The notes under the pieces: model-generated
What the model was told of the DNA's origin: nothing
Databases searched by the model: none
Seen by the model: the letters and a program-made list of their open reading frames with translations, nothing else
From: Membranipora membranacea
Lineage: Eukaryota; Bryozoa; Gymnolaemata; Cheilostomatida; Membraniporidae
Assembly: GCA_914767715.1 (NCBI GenBank)
Contig: OU612070.1
Location: forward strand, 763,501-823,500
Direction of reading: 5' to 3'
Length of the DNA stretch: 60,000 nucleotides
In this document: in pieces, positions 37,512 to 52,500 of the stretch
Layout: each line of letters starts with the position of its first letter
How positions within the stretch are numbered: position 1 is the stretch's first letter
Program-made: the position numbers and the translations under genes

Positions 37512-40500
37512 ATGACAGGAGAAATGCTAGATGGTGCACCTCTCAAGGTAGGTGATCAGGCCTTAAACAATCAGAATCTCCTCTCTCTCTAGTCTTTCCT
37601 TCTCCAGTACTGGTCTAGTCACTCAATCGGTCTGCTAAAATGAGACTATCTCACTTCTTGGTGTGCTTGTGATGACTCACCCAAATCATTTGGTTTTGAT
37701 GATTATAGCAAGTGAATTTGGGCAATTGATTTAATAATAATATGTAGTATGAACATAGATCAGTCAGAGAGAGCTCATCCATTGCATAGAATCTATCTAT
37801 GCAATGAACTCTATGATAGAGACAGATTCCATGACCAGTGCATAGATAGATATGAGGATAGCAAACTTCACATGGAGGAGAGTGATGTCACCAGGGAGAT
37901 TGAAATCAGTCTACTCTCCCTGATGTCACTGATTCATTTATCATAGTTATAGATTAGATGGTTAGTTAGTAGCTTACCATTCACTTGTGACTTTGTCATG
38001 CTACACTAACACTTGCTCCCATCTATTAAGTAATTACTCTTTTTATGGTGAATCACTAGTCGATACATGATTCATACAGAATCTAAGACTGATACTACAA
38101 TTCCTATTATAGTAACTTCGCTAAATGAGATTTGACTCGTCTTGCCCATCCCTGTATATTTTCCTAACATGTATTGTAGACCCAATGAGCAGGAATGGCA
38201 GGATGACTTCTGATTCCCTAACCTCCTCTTCAGATTTAATCGTTGCTTACAAGATAGATTTCCTAAAATGTCGTTTATACCATGCTTGCTTCAAATCTCA
38301 TTTGGAAACATTTGATAAAGATTACTAGATCTCTAAAATTGTTCAATTCAATAGACAAGCATTTATTCTTCAGCAGTCACGAGCTCACCAGCAGCTCCTC
38401 AGGGATTATCTAATAGTGAACTAATTCTTCAAAACTTGTCAACTTATAAAACTCATGAGGGAATGATGTTATGGGAACCACCGTATCGTACACTGTGATA
38501 TAGTTCTTTCTGTGAGATTGTCTGTGTGTGTGCGGTTTGTATATTGTACTTTGATTGGATGTTGTGATGACCCATGTAATATTTTATGTTGCAGAGTTTG
38601 TCTGAGTTGGACGGACTTTTGAATAGGAAATGGGCGGACACAGTACCTCAGGCGTTCAGTAGAGACTTTGCCGTATCACAAAGAGAGTGAGTACACCTAG
38701 ATGCACTTCTGTGGATGGTAGTTTTTAATACTATCAAAGTTATGTGAGCCAAGACCAACAAGGATAACTCAAGTATTGAGATGAGCAAAGTATGGTTTGA
38801 TTTGGAAGGTCCGCATGGCTTTAAAATGTCTCATTTGGATATTGAGACTAATTAATTTCTTTTAGACTTCTACAAAAGAGTCATTTGGCGAGCTTAGAAC
38901 AATTTCTGACACAAAGCTCCAACCCTACTGCTGTGCTGAAGAGCCTGAAGGCTAACGATGATCCTCCGCTCTTCTGCGGTAGATCATTCAGAAACGGAGA
39001 ACCTACTTACAGCTGTCGAGACTGTGCCATAGATCCTACATGTGTATTCTGTATGCAGTGCTTCGATAAGAGCATTCATAAGAAACACAAATACAAGGTA
39101 TGATGTGAGATACTGTTGTGCGTGTTAGTTACATCTTGATGTGGATTTTGGGGGATTTTATCACCTCTTGCCCAAGGCTACCCACACTGGCAGCACAGAG
39201 TATAGGTCAAAGAATATACGACCAAAGCACCATGGTGGCTTCAATTTTGTACAGAAGCAAGAGAGTAAGCGCTGTCTCCTTGTGGCTCTAACTGCAATGA
39301 CTCGCCATTTTAATAAATCAGACATTGTTAATTGATTTCGCAGCAAAGGTCCCTCACTGAGGTCGCAGGTTACTGTTACTCCTTCTCCATGCATGTTGCT
39401 GTTAACAATGACAGTTAATGTTACCTGTGAATGTTACCTATGACACTTTTACCTCCTGTGTATACCTACCGATGATAGATGAGTACTGACTCAGAAGGGT
39501 ACTGTGACTGCGGAGATCTCGAGGCGTGGAAGGAAGGTGCCTGCTGCTCTGATCACGACAAGTCATCACAGACTAGCACACAGGTAATCTTACTCTGCCT
39601 CCTCTCTCTTATATAGCAGCTAAGCTGTGTAATTTCAGGTGTTATATTTATAGATAAGTACATCGTGCGGAGGAGGTTACTGTGATTGTGGAGATGCTGA
39701 CGCATGGAAGCAGGGAGCAGCATGTACTGAACACGATAAAGCCAACCTAGTCAGCTCACAGGTATGATCAGCAACAAAAGATGGCTCCCCACTATTTGTG
39801 TGGAGATTGTAAACCTCCATCAAAACTAGTTTTTATTATTGTGGAGAGATGGTGATGTTGTGTTTTTTGTTGGGCATGGTGGCTGTTATAGTCCTTGGCT
39901 CGTTCAGTTTACAGACAATGATTTGACCTCATGGCTCCTTTATTGCAACCAATTTCAGAGCACTGTATAGAATGCTAAATCTAAGATATTTTGCTCAGCT
40001 CCCCAGACTTCTTATCTCATATATAATCACAGAGTATATCCTTATAATAAAGCTTCACAAGTACGACTGATTCATGACCTTCTGCCCTCTCTACTCTCTC
40101 TCTATAATAATGGGATAACTGACCAGTTAATCAGCCTTATATATGATCGATTTATTGTACTGTAACTCATTGATATAGGCTTATTCAATGCTGGGTAATT
40201 AATTCAGTGCCCTGCTAATACACTAAGCTGTACAGTAGATATGATTATTGCTCTGCAATGTATGTTTTATTATGTGTATACAGCACATTACTGTTATACA
40301 GTCATATTATAAGTATATACTCTATGTTGCAAGACCAAATCCTAACAGAAAAAAAAAGAAAAAAGTGTGCCTATGATTCGCTTTAATCTGGAAATCATCT
40401 GTTTGTCATGTGCATCTCTGGCTTTTAAATGCAGCATCAAGTAGTATCTTTCCCGCATCAATCTTTTTTTGTCCTTGTTTTTCAGGATCCAGAGGACCGG

Positions 40501-43500
40501 CTGCCACCAGGGATGAGACAGCGAGCCGAAGCGTTAATTATAAAGATACTGAGATACGCTTATAAGATGTTAATATGGAGCGAAGACTCAGCCCTACCCG
40601 CTGAGCTGAGGAATAGTATAACTAAAGACTCACAACTAGACCTGTACTCTACTATGTTACTGAATGATGAGGTCCACACGTATGATCAGGTTAGTGTGCT
40701 GTCTGCTTCTCGTCTTCTCTTCACAACTACCAATCACATATATCAGTGTAAGAAGTCACTTATAAGTGAAAGAATTCAGAGTTGTCTTATAATGAATCCC
40801 TATACATTAGGTTGTGTGACATCAAAGGGTTTCGTTTAGTCCTCGTTGTCAGGACTGAGTGTGATATACTACATAGGAGGTTATATATCAGACACAGTGT
40901 GACAGGCTAAACAAGGAATGTGAGGTCTTACCGTCACTGACCTCCATCTGAGTTTGATCAACCAACAAGATGCTGGGTTTGCTTTCCGTAGCAGTGAAAT
41001 GAATATTTTAAACCGAAAATTTAAATGCATCTCTAGATATGTTATATATTTATTGGTTGTGAATCTCCTGTTGTTTTAAACTATGTACCATAACTGGGGT
41101 TCATTTAATAGAATTGCAATTTAACCAGATAAGATATCTACGGTCTCTAATTTTACCCCATAGATAGTGTAGTAGAACTTTGGTTAGACTCAGTTACAAA
41201 TGATTGGCGATAATTAGTAAACTAATACCATCGGTGTCGTGTCCAAGGTTGTACCTTAGTACTAATGCACTGGGATTATAATTGTTTGAGGAATCAGCTG
41301 ATTGTTTAATGATATATGTGTTTGATTGCAACATACATTGTGGTAATGTGGCTTATGTGTCAAGACTTCCGTAATGTCTTGATTTCAATCTCACACCCTC
41401 ACAATGTAGCAGTTATAGCCAAGTGATATATCAATTCGTACTGGGTACACTTTGCTCTGATTAGCATGTTAACTCTTGTTCTGCTCTCAGTGCTGCAAAG
41501 AATCCACAAGTCTCTCCAACAATTATGCAGGAAGGAATGCACAACAATAATGAAAGTTGGGAAACTCATAGATACTCAGACGCTGCCCTGATACGTATAC
41601 CTTAGAGATGTAACATATTTGCAGGAGGAAGGGATGTCTTTCCACACCCTGCTTAGAGTAACAGGAATTGATAATAGCCATAGACTTCATATGCTATATA
41701 AAGTATATTAAGTCTATGGTGCTAGCTTAGTTTTAGGCCTAGGTCACCCATTAACTAGCCAAACTCCCCTTTGGTAAATAGTGAACAGAGTTACAATTTA
41801 ACCATAGCTGTACCATATCCTTGGCCAAACCAATCATCGTAATGAGAGAATGTCTGGACTGGTGCATGAAGATAGTACACAGACCTGATGTTTTCTAATG
41901 CTTACACAGGTGATCAGTACTCTGATGAAGGCAGTAGACAGATGTACTAACAGGGAGGCTCTCGAGTTTGCCACAACAGTAGATAGAGAAGGAAGAGCCT
42001 GTGTATTCCAGGGTCCAAAGTCTCAGTGTAAGAGAATAGCCGACATCATTCAGGTAATACACATTGATGTAGTTATCAAGGTTTCACTTTTGTCACATTT
42101 TTATGGTTAAGTAATGGCATCAACAAATTATCATGGTATATTTATCATAAGAAAACTCTCAACACCCTTCATCACCAAACACTTAACTTTTACCTTCTCT
42201 GGTCACATGACGCCATGTCGCCGGCCGTCATAATTCCTGAAGATGCCATCTTGTTTTCATAATAGCTTCGGACCCATTGGTGATAAAACGATTATTTTTT
42301 CTGCTATCACATTGATTTCGAGTCTAGAAACATTTGGCTAAAATTGCTTAATTTGAGGATACATACATAGGTAACCAGCCATCATGAATAACCTGGAAAA
42401 TGCCCTTCGGAAGTATTAAAATTTGTCATCACACTATAACAAGGTGTAACTAGCTAAGATTATGTATCACTGTTAAACCACCCTTGATAACATGTTTGAA
42501 GAAAAATAACTACTAACGGCATGTCTTTTCTCTTTGTGATAGCGTTTGAAAATATTCAAGTTTCTTCCCGGACACATTTATGGTACATGTATTTTTTGTT
42601 GCAAAAATCCGCAATATTTGGACAACATCCAGAAAAGGTCAAAACCTGTGCTTTATTACAAAAATTCAAAGGTTAATTGATACTAGGAGGTTATTGTATG
42701 AAGTGATGGAAATAATTTTGAGTCCTTCATTCATTCACAAGATATCACTAGATGAGTTGAACTAAAGTGGTTTTCTGAGTTCCTAACATCATGAGCTTTC
42801 CTATGGTATAAAAAATGTATCATTCCCTGAAACTATTTGTTAGCTATCACTATACCTAAATCCCCTTCAGATATTGTATGAGCCCTTTTAAGGTCCCGGG
42901 TTAGTTTCAGTATCTTAAATGTGTTACGTTAGCTCCTTATAACTATAAGCCCTTAACTCTTTGACCTCTATCCTCACAGTAATTGGAGTTAGTTAGTTTT
43001 GAGGGCTTGTAATTTGTCCCGATCTTGCTAGTATGGTATTGTATGACCTGAACCTAAAGTTGCGTCAACACTGCATATTTTTCAGACAGATTTCTGCATC
43101 AGATTTTTCCACTATGCAACTAAAAATATATATATAAATACTATATATTTTATGTATACTAAAGACTCTACATATGTATATACATAGAGTCTATAGTATA
43201 TATATATATATATATATATATGTTGTCTATGAGTTCAAACCACAGAACCACAAAATTATACCCTTCAAATAATTACAAGGAATTTATATTATACTTACTT
43301 GTGACTTACTAAGTAAGTAGATTTGTTACTGTTGTAGACTCGTACCAGAGTACAGAATAAGCCACTACAGGTCAGAGTTATGCATCATACAGTAGTGGCC
43401 CATCAGCACTTCGCTCAAAGTCTCATCAAATGGTTAGAGAAGATTATCGAGTTCTCAGGTGAGTGCCTCTCTGCTGCCTAGTGGCTGTTATCTTCAGATA

Positions 43501-46500
43501 GCTGCTGGTATATACCTCTGACATGGTTATATCTTACCATGTATCTATACTATTTCAGATAAAGATAACATATCCATATAGTGTAACTCATACATGAGGA
43601 ATGATACATGATAATTCAAAGTTGTCATTGCCTATGTGGTGAGATGACGGTCTTAGTTTTAGTGGGTTTGGGTTACATCGAAATTCTCTGTTCACTGAAC
43701 AAGCATGCTCATTAAAAGTCAAACTCGAATCCAAGTGGGTTAATGGTTAACTCAAAATTGTTGTGGTCGTTTGAATACTATGTCTAAATTCCTGTATTCT
43801 GTCTGTGTTTATAACATCTTGTCACAGATAATTATCACAGAGATTATGGCTTGGCTAAAAAAACTGTTCACACTCTCAATCAAATACCATTGCCCAGTCC
43901 GTTTTTAGTAGCTACGGCCTAGGTACAAGTTTGATTGAAGCTAAAAACTGGTAATAATTAGTAACCTTTCATAATATGTGGGACGGATAGTAAAGCCTCA
44001 AAAATGTTTATAGGTATGTCAGACATTTGTCACCTGCTCTTATCATCTATCATGTATCAAAGTAGTGCCTGGATACAGGGCTTCTCAGAAGAATCACGAT
44101 AATCGTGTATCTGTAACATTAGCTCAATTATGTTTGTATGGTTGACCATCTAATCACGAATGTTACATAGGAATGATAATCTTATTTTCTATTGTAACAG
44201 ATGGACTAAGACAGATATTTTGCCGGGTAGCCATGGATAACACAGAGAGAGGGTCGTTAGCTTTATTAGAGCAGATTCTGTTAGCTGATACTGTCTTCTG
44301 GAAAGGTTAGTCAAATTATTCTGTTCAAATCAAGAGACAGAGATGATTCTTATACCTAACACGGGTCTATTCATGGTGTTACTTGTTTAGTAGTCTCGTA
44401 CATATAACTGACCAGGTTGTTCATTTATGGATATGATTTCTAATCCTATCAAAAGTCACCTTCATTTCAACTTGTCAAGCATGTCATGTGATGCTGAAGA
44501 ACCCTGATTCCTCAGTGCTTTGGCAAATTGGCATAACAATCCACTTTTACAATATGCAGCCTACTTTCTGACAATATCGTATAAGCGGATTTGCTTCTGG
44601 TCTTTGTAAGAAGTTTGATGTTTGACGGTTCTCTTTTTGTTTCAGCGGTTAGATCCCAATTCCATCAGCTCTTCATGACTGGGGTGTTCAAAGACCTAGC
44701 TAACAAGACAAAGTTTGGTACTCTGTTTACTAAGCACTATCGGGCCATCTACAGAGATTTTGTTAGAGATGATCACTATCGCAGTGTGTCTGCTACAGCC
44801 GTCACAGTACAGATATACACAGTCACGACCATAGTAAGTTAATAAGTTGGTGGGAGAAAATATTCGAGAGGTTGAGGAGAAATGATTTTTATAAATAAGA
44901 GGTAGCAAATTTCCGGCTTGAATGAGTAGAAGAATGTGCAGTTGGAAGCCCCATTTAAAACAAATTGATTTTTGACACAGAAATCAAGGAGTTGACTCCT
45001 TGCAGAAACTGTAGCCCGCCTTTTAAGATGCCTATAATATCAAACCTGATTTATGGCTCAGTTCTGACAGATGAATGTCTGATTGCAGATCATCCAAAAA
45101 TAAAAATCGAAATCGAAATCTCAGTGTATGACAGAGTGGACTACTCCAATCTGTATAGTAAGTTTATTTCAATGTTCAAACATGAGTATCAATTTTTTTC
45201 AGGTAAAAATTATAATAGAGAAGCATAACCTGATAGAGATTATAATGAGGACGATATTATCTGAGAGTGATGTATGGAAGAACTCTAGAGGCACTCTGGT
45301 GTTCCAGCGGCAGCGCGATAATGAGAGCTATGCTGTCTTCAAACGTGTCCAGTTTGCTCTCTTCGATCTAAAGTAAGATCATTAACACTACTTACATGAA
45401 CTTGCTAGGGCCCCCTCCTTATTACCCCCAAAAGTCATTTCTATTTTCGAAATTTTTTGAGGTATGTGCTTGCAAACAGTCAATAAAATCACTTGTGGAT
45501 TTGCCACGTAGCATAGATTTTTGGGGTTTGCTATGGTGCCAGCCATGCTTAAAAATATATATATAAGTCTATGGTGCCAACTTTTGAATCAATATAATGC
45601 TAGATTATGAACTTTACATAATTGTTTTAACACAACAAGACAACTTCACTGATATTTTTCTAGGTATGCGTTGAGTTGTGGCCTGCAGGGGTTACAATGG
45701 AATGACGAATTGCGACACTCGTTCATCAATGGATTTGAAACTTTCTTAGAATTCCTCAGCCAAATCCAGGTACTAGTAATGTTGATGGTGGTGCAGAATA
45801 TGATCAGCAAATGTAAATTCAGTGTCAAAGAAATATCCTCTCATCTCGATCTCTGACAAGTAGATTGGATTAGGGTGCTAGTGTTTTGACACCAACACCC
45901 TCCTTCAAACCGATAACCATGACACAAGCTGCTGCTGCAAATCAGACCTTTGTAAGCACTTCCATTACATACAAACTTTCTAAATTCCTTTTGTTGGTTA
46001 CACCTAAATCCTCCTTCTCCTAAATTGATTGTGGCTTCAGGCTCTATATTTGAAAGTTCAGGCATGGCTTATCTTATAACGTATCTTATCTTATCTTATT
46101 ACTTCATATATTGTTTCAGGGAATGGATTCAGTAAAGAGATTCACATCTCAGCACATAGAGTTTGAGGCTGAGTGGGAGACGGCGTTTAATATACAGCTA
46201 AAGATACACGACTGTATATCCCTGATGATAAGCTGGTGTAGGACAGATATTCAGGTGTTGACTGCGGCGTACTCAGCTACACTAAGGCGGCTAGCTCAGA
46301 CATCATCAGATAGCACCATACCTACCACTAACCTGTCTGGTATGTCTTAGTTTAGCCTTGTCTGATTATAAGATTCACCTTTTTTAACAAAGGATTTGAA
46401 CTAGACAAAACTGTGATGCCAAAGCTACCCTCTCTTATTATGTCAGTACTGTAGCGCTGGTTTTTTATTGATAGTTTGCAGGTTACATTGGTTGAAAACG

Positions 46501-49500
46501 AGATTTTATTTTTGAACAGTTGCTGGTCATTCGACTGACTGCTATAAGTTTGAGGTGGGAGGTGCAGACAGTTATACTAGTGTACATCTGCCTCTACATC
46601 GTATGTTAGCCGGACTGAACAATCACCTGCCAGAGAATGTCAGCCACCTGTCAGTAGACTTCTCACCCACTAATCGACAGTATGGACTGCTGTGTCTGAT
46701 GGAGGAACCTCTAAGGCTGCAGGTGCTCCTTGCTCAAGTGCAAGCTGACATGTGGAAAAGAAATGGCTTCTCAATACTTAACCAGGTATGTGTCTTATGT
46801 ACTGAGTCAGTTAGATAAAAACTAAGCAAGTTATGTGTCACCACTGTTAATCGAGCTTAGCTGAATTGCACCAGAGCCACTGCTGCAGTGCGCCTCAAGT
46901 TAATTTAGTCATTATAACTGCTTTAACTTCCCTATGCGCACCTAACTTTGCTCCGGCCTTGTTCAGGTGATGTACAGAAACCTAGCTCAATTAACCATCT
47001 CAATCCTAATTCTGAGAATCTCTTTGCTTTACACTAAGGCATGTGTCATCGAACTCAATTGATCTGGTGTTGACATGGCTCTAGGTGGTAGATACTCAGA
47101 TATAGACCAGTTGACTTAAAGACCCACATCCTCCAACTTCCCGTAGTCATAAGTTTTCACATGTTCTTCTCGTTTCCCTTAGTTACATTACTACCAGAAT
47201 GTGAAATGTCGCCAGGAGATGTATGATAGAGATATACAGCTCATACAGTCTGTGGCTGCTATAATGGAGCCCGACGCCTTCCTCATACATCTACTCAATA
47301 AGTTCAAGGTCACTCCTGTCTTCCAGTGAGTACTTCTCCAATTAAAATAGGTTTTAACTTCAGCCATCGTAATATGGCTGATAAAAGACTGACCCCAGAA
47401 AGTATTGAATCACATTTGAAATCATGATGCCTGAAGTAAACAGTGATGACTGCTAAAACATTGCTGTACTTCATGGCTCCCATATAATGACATTATTCTG
47501 TTTTGCAGACCTGGTGATATATCACTGACTACAGCTACAGGACTATTTAGTAAAGAGCTGACTGTGCTGTTAGAAGAATGTCTCAATCTTATGATTGTAC
47601 TACTAGGAGAGCGTTACGTCGAAGGTATCGGTCATGTGACTAAGAATACTATTACTCAGAGAGAGATCGTACATCAGCTCGCTATAAATAGAATGTCTCA
47701 CAGTGATCTCGATAAGAATCTTGCGGAAGATGTGAGTCATAGCATTGATATACATTAATGTATCATCGATATATACACGAGTTTAATACGGGATTATCTT
47801 CTCTCGGTTTCATCAAGACGAGACAATTCGTTGGTTAAAATCCCAATGGTTAGTCACTCACCACATCGTGGCGGCGAAATAGTGTGCCTTAAGGGCGAGG
47901 CTGCAATGTCTGCACCAATTTGCTCTCAGTTTGCAGGCATGTCGGAGCACACCTGGGGGTCCAACAACTCTCAGTAGTCAGTGGACTGCAGTGGGATTCG
48001 AACCCACGACCTTCAACACTTGCATGCTGAAGGACCGGCGCTCTAACCACTGAGCCACCTCCTACTCCTATTGTTGTTTGTTAGTTTTGTTTTCGAACAT
48101 TGCTCCAAAGATGTGTTCTCTTCGCAGCTGTGTGTAAACATTTAAGTTATTGAAGCTTAAGTTTCAAATTTCAAAGTTGATTGCAATCAGATTTTCTCTT
48201 GATTACACCAACCTCAAATCACAACCAGCCCTGCACAAGGAAAATCAATATAGCTCAAAGTGATTCATTTGTCAGATCATATTTTTTGAATTGCCTGAAT
48301 TTAACAGCTAATTTTATTTGTAGCCTAACAATGAGACTAACCTAGAGGCTACAGTACGAGAGGTAGCAGACTTCACTCGAGGAGACTCGGGTAAGGGGAT
48401 GTATAGTCTGAAGGAGCAGCTGAGAGAACAGTTTAATCCGTGCTTCTATCACTACGATAAGGGAGATCAGAGTAAGGCTGAGGAGTATCAGAGGAGTCAT
48501 CGACGCCATGCTAACCTGGATCAAGGTGAGTGATATACAGGCACCACTACAGATAATCCTTACTAATAGAGGATATGAGAAGCATTCTTATTTAGGTGTA
48601 ATAGAGAACTGATGTTTTGCTTTGATGCTCAACAGCTTACTTGGTGCAAAACATATACATTGTATAATTTTTCTCTTTTCTAAGCTGGACAAGTAACCAT
48701 GGTTTTATTCAATGAGTAGCTTCTTAATTAATTTAGTTATCCTTAGCCTCTTCCTATTGATAGTAACTGAAATGATGTGTTCCTATGTATTTATTTATTA
48801 CAGCTTTACCTATTCCGATTATGCCTCGATGGGTGGATAGATTTTCTCGGATATCACATATCTACACTTGTGATGTGATGTTACATATCATACATACACT
48901 GTTAGTGAATATAACCGCTCGCCGGTCCAGACTAAGATCAGAGATACACTTTGAGAAATGTCTACATCTCATCACTATGGGTCTACATGAGGATAAACTT
49001 CAGTACACCAGTGGTGATAAGAGTCTGAAGTTTGTCAAGGCCTGTCAGTCTTACCGTGGCATGTCTGCAGGTTTGTACACTCACTCAAATCTTAATGTTA
49101 CATCTACTCCAGCTAGCTACACAAAAATTGGTGCTCCCTAACATTAGTTCCCGCCCAATCATAACTAAACCTGTTCATTCCTCTAGGGTAGTTCATATTA
49201 GGGCTTGTTTTCTCAGGCCCTAGAAAAGTCAGTGTCTGCCAAATACATATATTTATGTAGACATCAATGTTGAGCTATGACAAAAGGCTAAGTCATTGAT
49301 ATTAGGGTAAGTCATTGATATTAGGATAAGTCATTGATATTAGGGTTAGCCATCAAAACTTTGATACGATTAAAACTCCTCATTGCCACGGACTTGCAGC
49401 TAAATTCTCCTATTACATTAAAAACAAGAGATAAGAGTTAGCTATATGAAGCATATAGTTATTATAGTCTAACTATATACTAACTATAAATTATTATATA

Positions 49501-52500
49501 GTTAGTATATAGTTAGACTATAATAACTATATGAAATGACATCACAATGTTATATCAGACACATCTTCACACGTATATATGCTTAATAATATAGCTTGTA
49601 AAATGTTATATATCATGTTATAGATAACCTGACAGAAGGAGAGAGCTCAATCCTAGATTTACTCAATCAGTGTACGACGTGTTCACATATAACACATGAG
49701 CCACTGAAGGACCTGTTACAGTATGTCATACAGTATTACTCTAGTGTGGCTAACATAGCTAACGAGCTGGCCTCTTCATCTGTAGTACCTCGAGTTAAGA
49801 GTCAACATAACATAGATGACGCGGCTCAACATCAGATCGATAGAGAGAAACAGAAAAGGGTGCGTTAAACATCAGGTCGTATTATGAGGGCATAACAGTA
49901 TGGTGCGGTAGAGGCGAATCCTATAGGAGCTATAATAATTTGTATACGTTTAGTTGATGGGTCAGTCCATGGGCTTGATAGAATTTCTTAAGGATTAAAT
50001 CTTAGCCTTAAGTTCTGCTTGTGTAAAGGTGAATTAATGTTAGCTAGTACCTATTTTGGGAGCTCTAATGATGTAAGGCCAGTGAGTTTATGTTAGTTAG
50101 TCATGAATTGGCTATTGCAAACTTTGTCTACAAATATAATTTCACTCCTCTAGCCCAGGATGATAGGATTGAGCCGAGTGTCCTGATGGGGAGTTGTCAT
50201 CTCATTGATGATGTGATGGCAACTCCTAATTTCAAAGAACTTTTATATTTTGTTTCTACTAAACTTTTGTGGCTAAGTGTCTCTTTTAAGAAGGCAATAT
50301 TATGAGTAAGTTGAATATACAATACACTAGTTGTAGTGAATGTCATGATGTTGCTGAGATAAGTTAGATCCAAATTGCCTACATTTGAATAGCTCTCGTC
50401 CTACAGGTAAGGTGTCAGCTAGAGGGGAAGCAGCAATTAAAACTTGATAAGATTAATATTGCCAATTCATCCACCAATATTAGGCTATTTCTATCATTGC
50501 GTATAATCTGTATATTTTAGTTGAACAAGGCAGCGAAGAGTAGAGTAAAGCTGTTAGAGAAGATGCAGAGGATGCAGCAGAAGTTTATGAAGGGTGCTGT
50601 CGCTGCCACTGGTAGTGAATTATTCACTGAGGTGTCTCAGGACCCAACAGATCATCCTATGAGAGCAGCCTCATCTCTTATGGATATCAGGTACATAGCG
50701 CAACACAGCGCATCAGTGTGTACCTGTGATGCTATCAGTGTACTTTTGCTGATGTTTCCTATGTTTAAGCCGGAAATGAAAAATGCTGAGTACCATAGCC
50801 CATGCGCAGGACATTTCAGGTTATGGAATGTTTGTGTTTAACTTGATGGCTTATAATATGGTGCTGTTTACGAAACAGAAGCTATGTATATTTGATATTC
50901 TGTCATCTACTACAATAAGAGGGAAGGAAATCAACTCCAGCACACAGCCCCATCAATATTACTCCAGAAATGGTATATCTGTGGTAGTTCATTTGAATGA
51001 TTATGTGCTGTGTAACTCAAACTGTTACATGAGATCCGTCCATACGCTAATTATATTTATTTGTCCAGTAGCAGTGGTGGTGATGAGGATGATACAAGGA
51101 TAGCCCTAGGAGTTAATCAGACTGCTGCTCACGCCCCGCAGGAGACTTATGTCTGTATTCTATGTCAGGAGGTATCAGGGCTAGATAATCAGGCTACAAT
51201 AGTCTACTCAGCTCTCGTACAAAAGTATGTAATAATTCTTCAACTAGGTTGTGACTCAATTGGCTTTGTGTTATCAGTAAGGTTTAGGTGTTGTCTTTAT
51301 TAGTCTGTTAGTGCAGACCATTTTGTCTCTGAACTTTACTCGTGATGTTGTAACTACTAAGCTCCTACCATTTGGTTGTATCGGTGGATATGATTGTTAA
51401 CAACTTTTTTGACGTAACATGTTCAAAAGACGCGGCGCTGCGGCAATACGTCAACCCACCCACAAGAGTATATAGCCATCTTGGTAAATGTCATAACATC
51501 ACAAATATCACCCTGACCTCCCGCTAGAGTAGTATCAATACTAACTTGGGTCCATTATCATACTTATATATCACTTACTTATCTTTTTGTTCATTATAAT
51601 TATTATTTACAGATCGACCGTTGTGTCACACAGTAGAGAGACAGGGCCTAATCAGAAGAAGACAGATACTAGTCCCTCCTCCCCGACAGCCCTCAGGGAT
51701 AAGTCATCATCAGACTCATTATTTGTACCTGCGGATCTACGTATGGGTAACTTCACTACTACCTGTGGACACCCGATGCATGCCACCTGCTGGAGAAGGT
51801 TAGTTGTTAGCCACTTGTCCAATAAGCAGAAAATGCTAGTGGTATAAAGCATTTAAACTGGGCAAGTTTGCCATTTCGCACCTTTATGACTAGCTAAAAG
51901 TCACTCAACTAGCGCTAGCTAATATCCACTCATCCAAGGTATACTAAATGGGGACGGATGTCTGCTGTATTGCTTATGTGATATTCACAAATTTGAGATA
52001 TATTCTGATATGAGGCGGTCTATCTTTGAATAATAAGAAGTTTTTGAGAAAAGAAAATATTTTCTTTTTCTTCATTGTATGATAAGTTCATCAAGTTTGT
52101 CTTTTTTTGCAGGTATTACGGTACTGTAGTGGCTAAGGAAGAGCGTAGAATGAGGAATCTTATGTTTGGAAGTTCTATAAATGCCTTTGATATTAAGAAG
52201 GGAGAATTCTTTTGTCCTCTGTGCGAGTCTATAGCTAACACTGTACTACCTGTGCTGCCCAATGTATCACGCTTCAAGCCTGAAGGGTAAGTATGTGATA
52301 TCAACAAGGTTCAATTCTGACTGGTTGATCCCAGTTAAGACGGTTTGGTTTCAGGAAGTCGCCTACCAAGGTTTATAAACTATGCAAACAGGGGTTTCCA
52401 TTTCTAAGTTTCAAAAAGTTGTAGTGAGAAAGCTTGCCAAAGAGGTGCTAAGATGGAAAATAAATTCTGTGAACCATTTTCTTATTTCTACATGAACATT

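Noticed and set aside
47980-48064. A functional tRNA gene on the minus strand
   Set aside because: The A and B boxes are good, but the acceptor stem does not pair and the anticodon loop is too long, so it is better explained as a SINE head.
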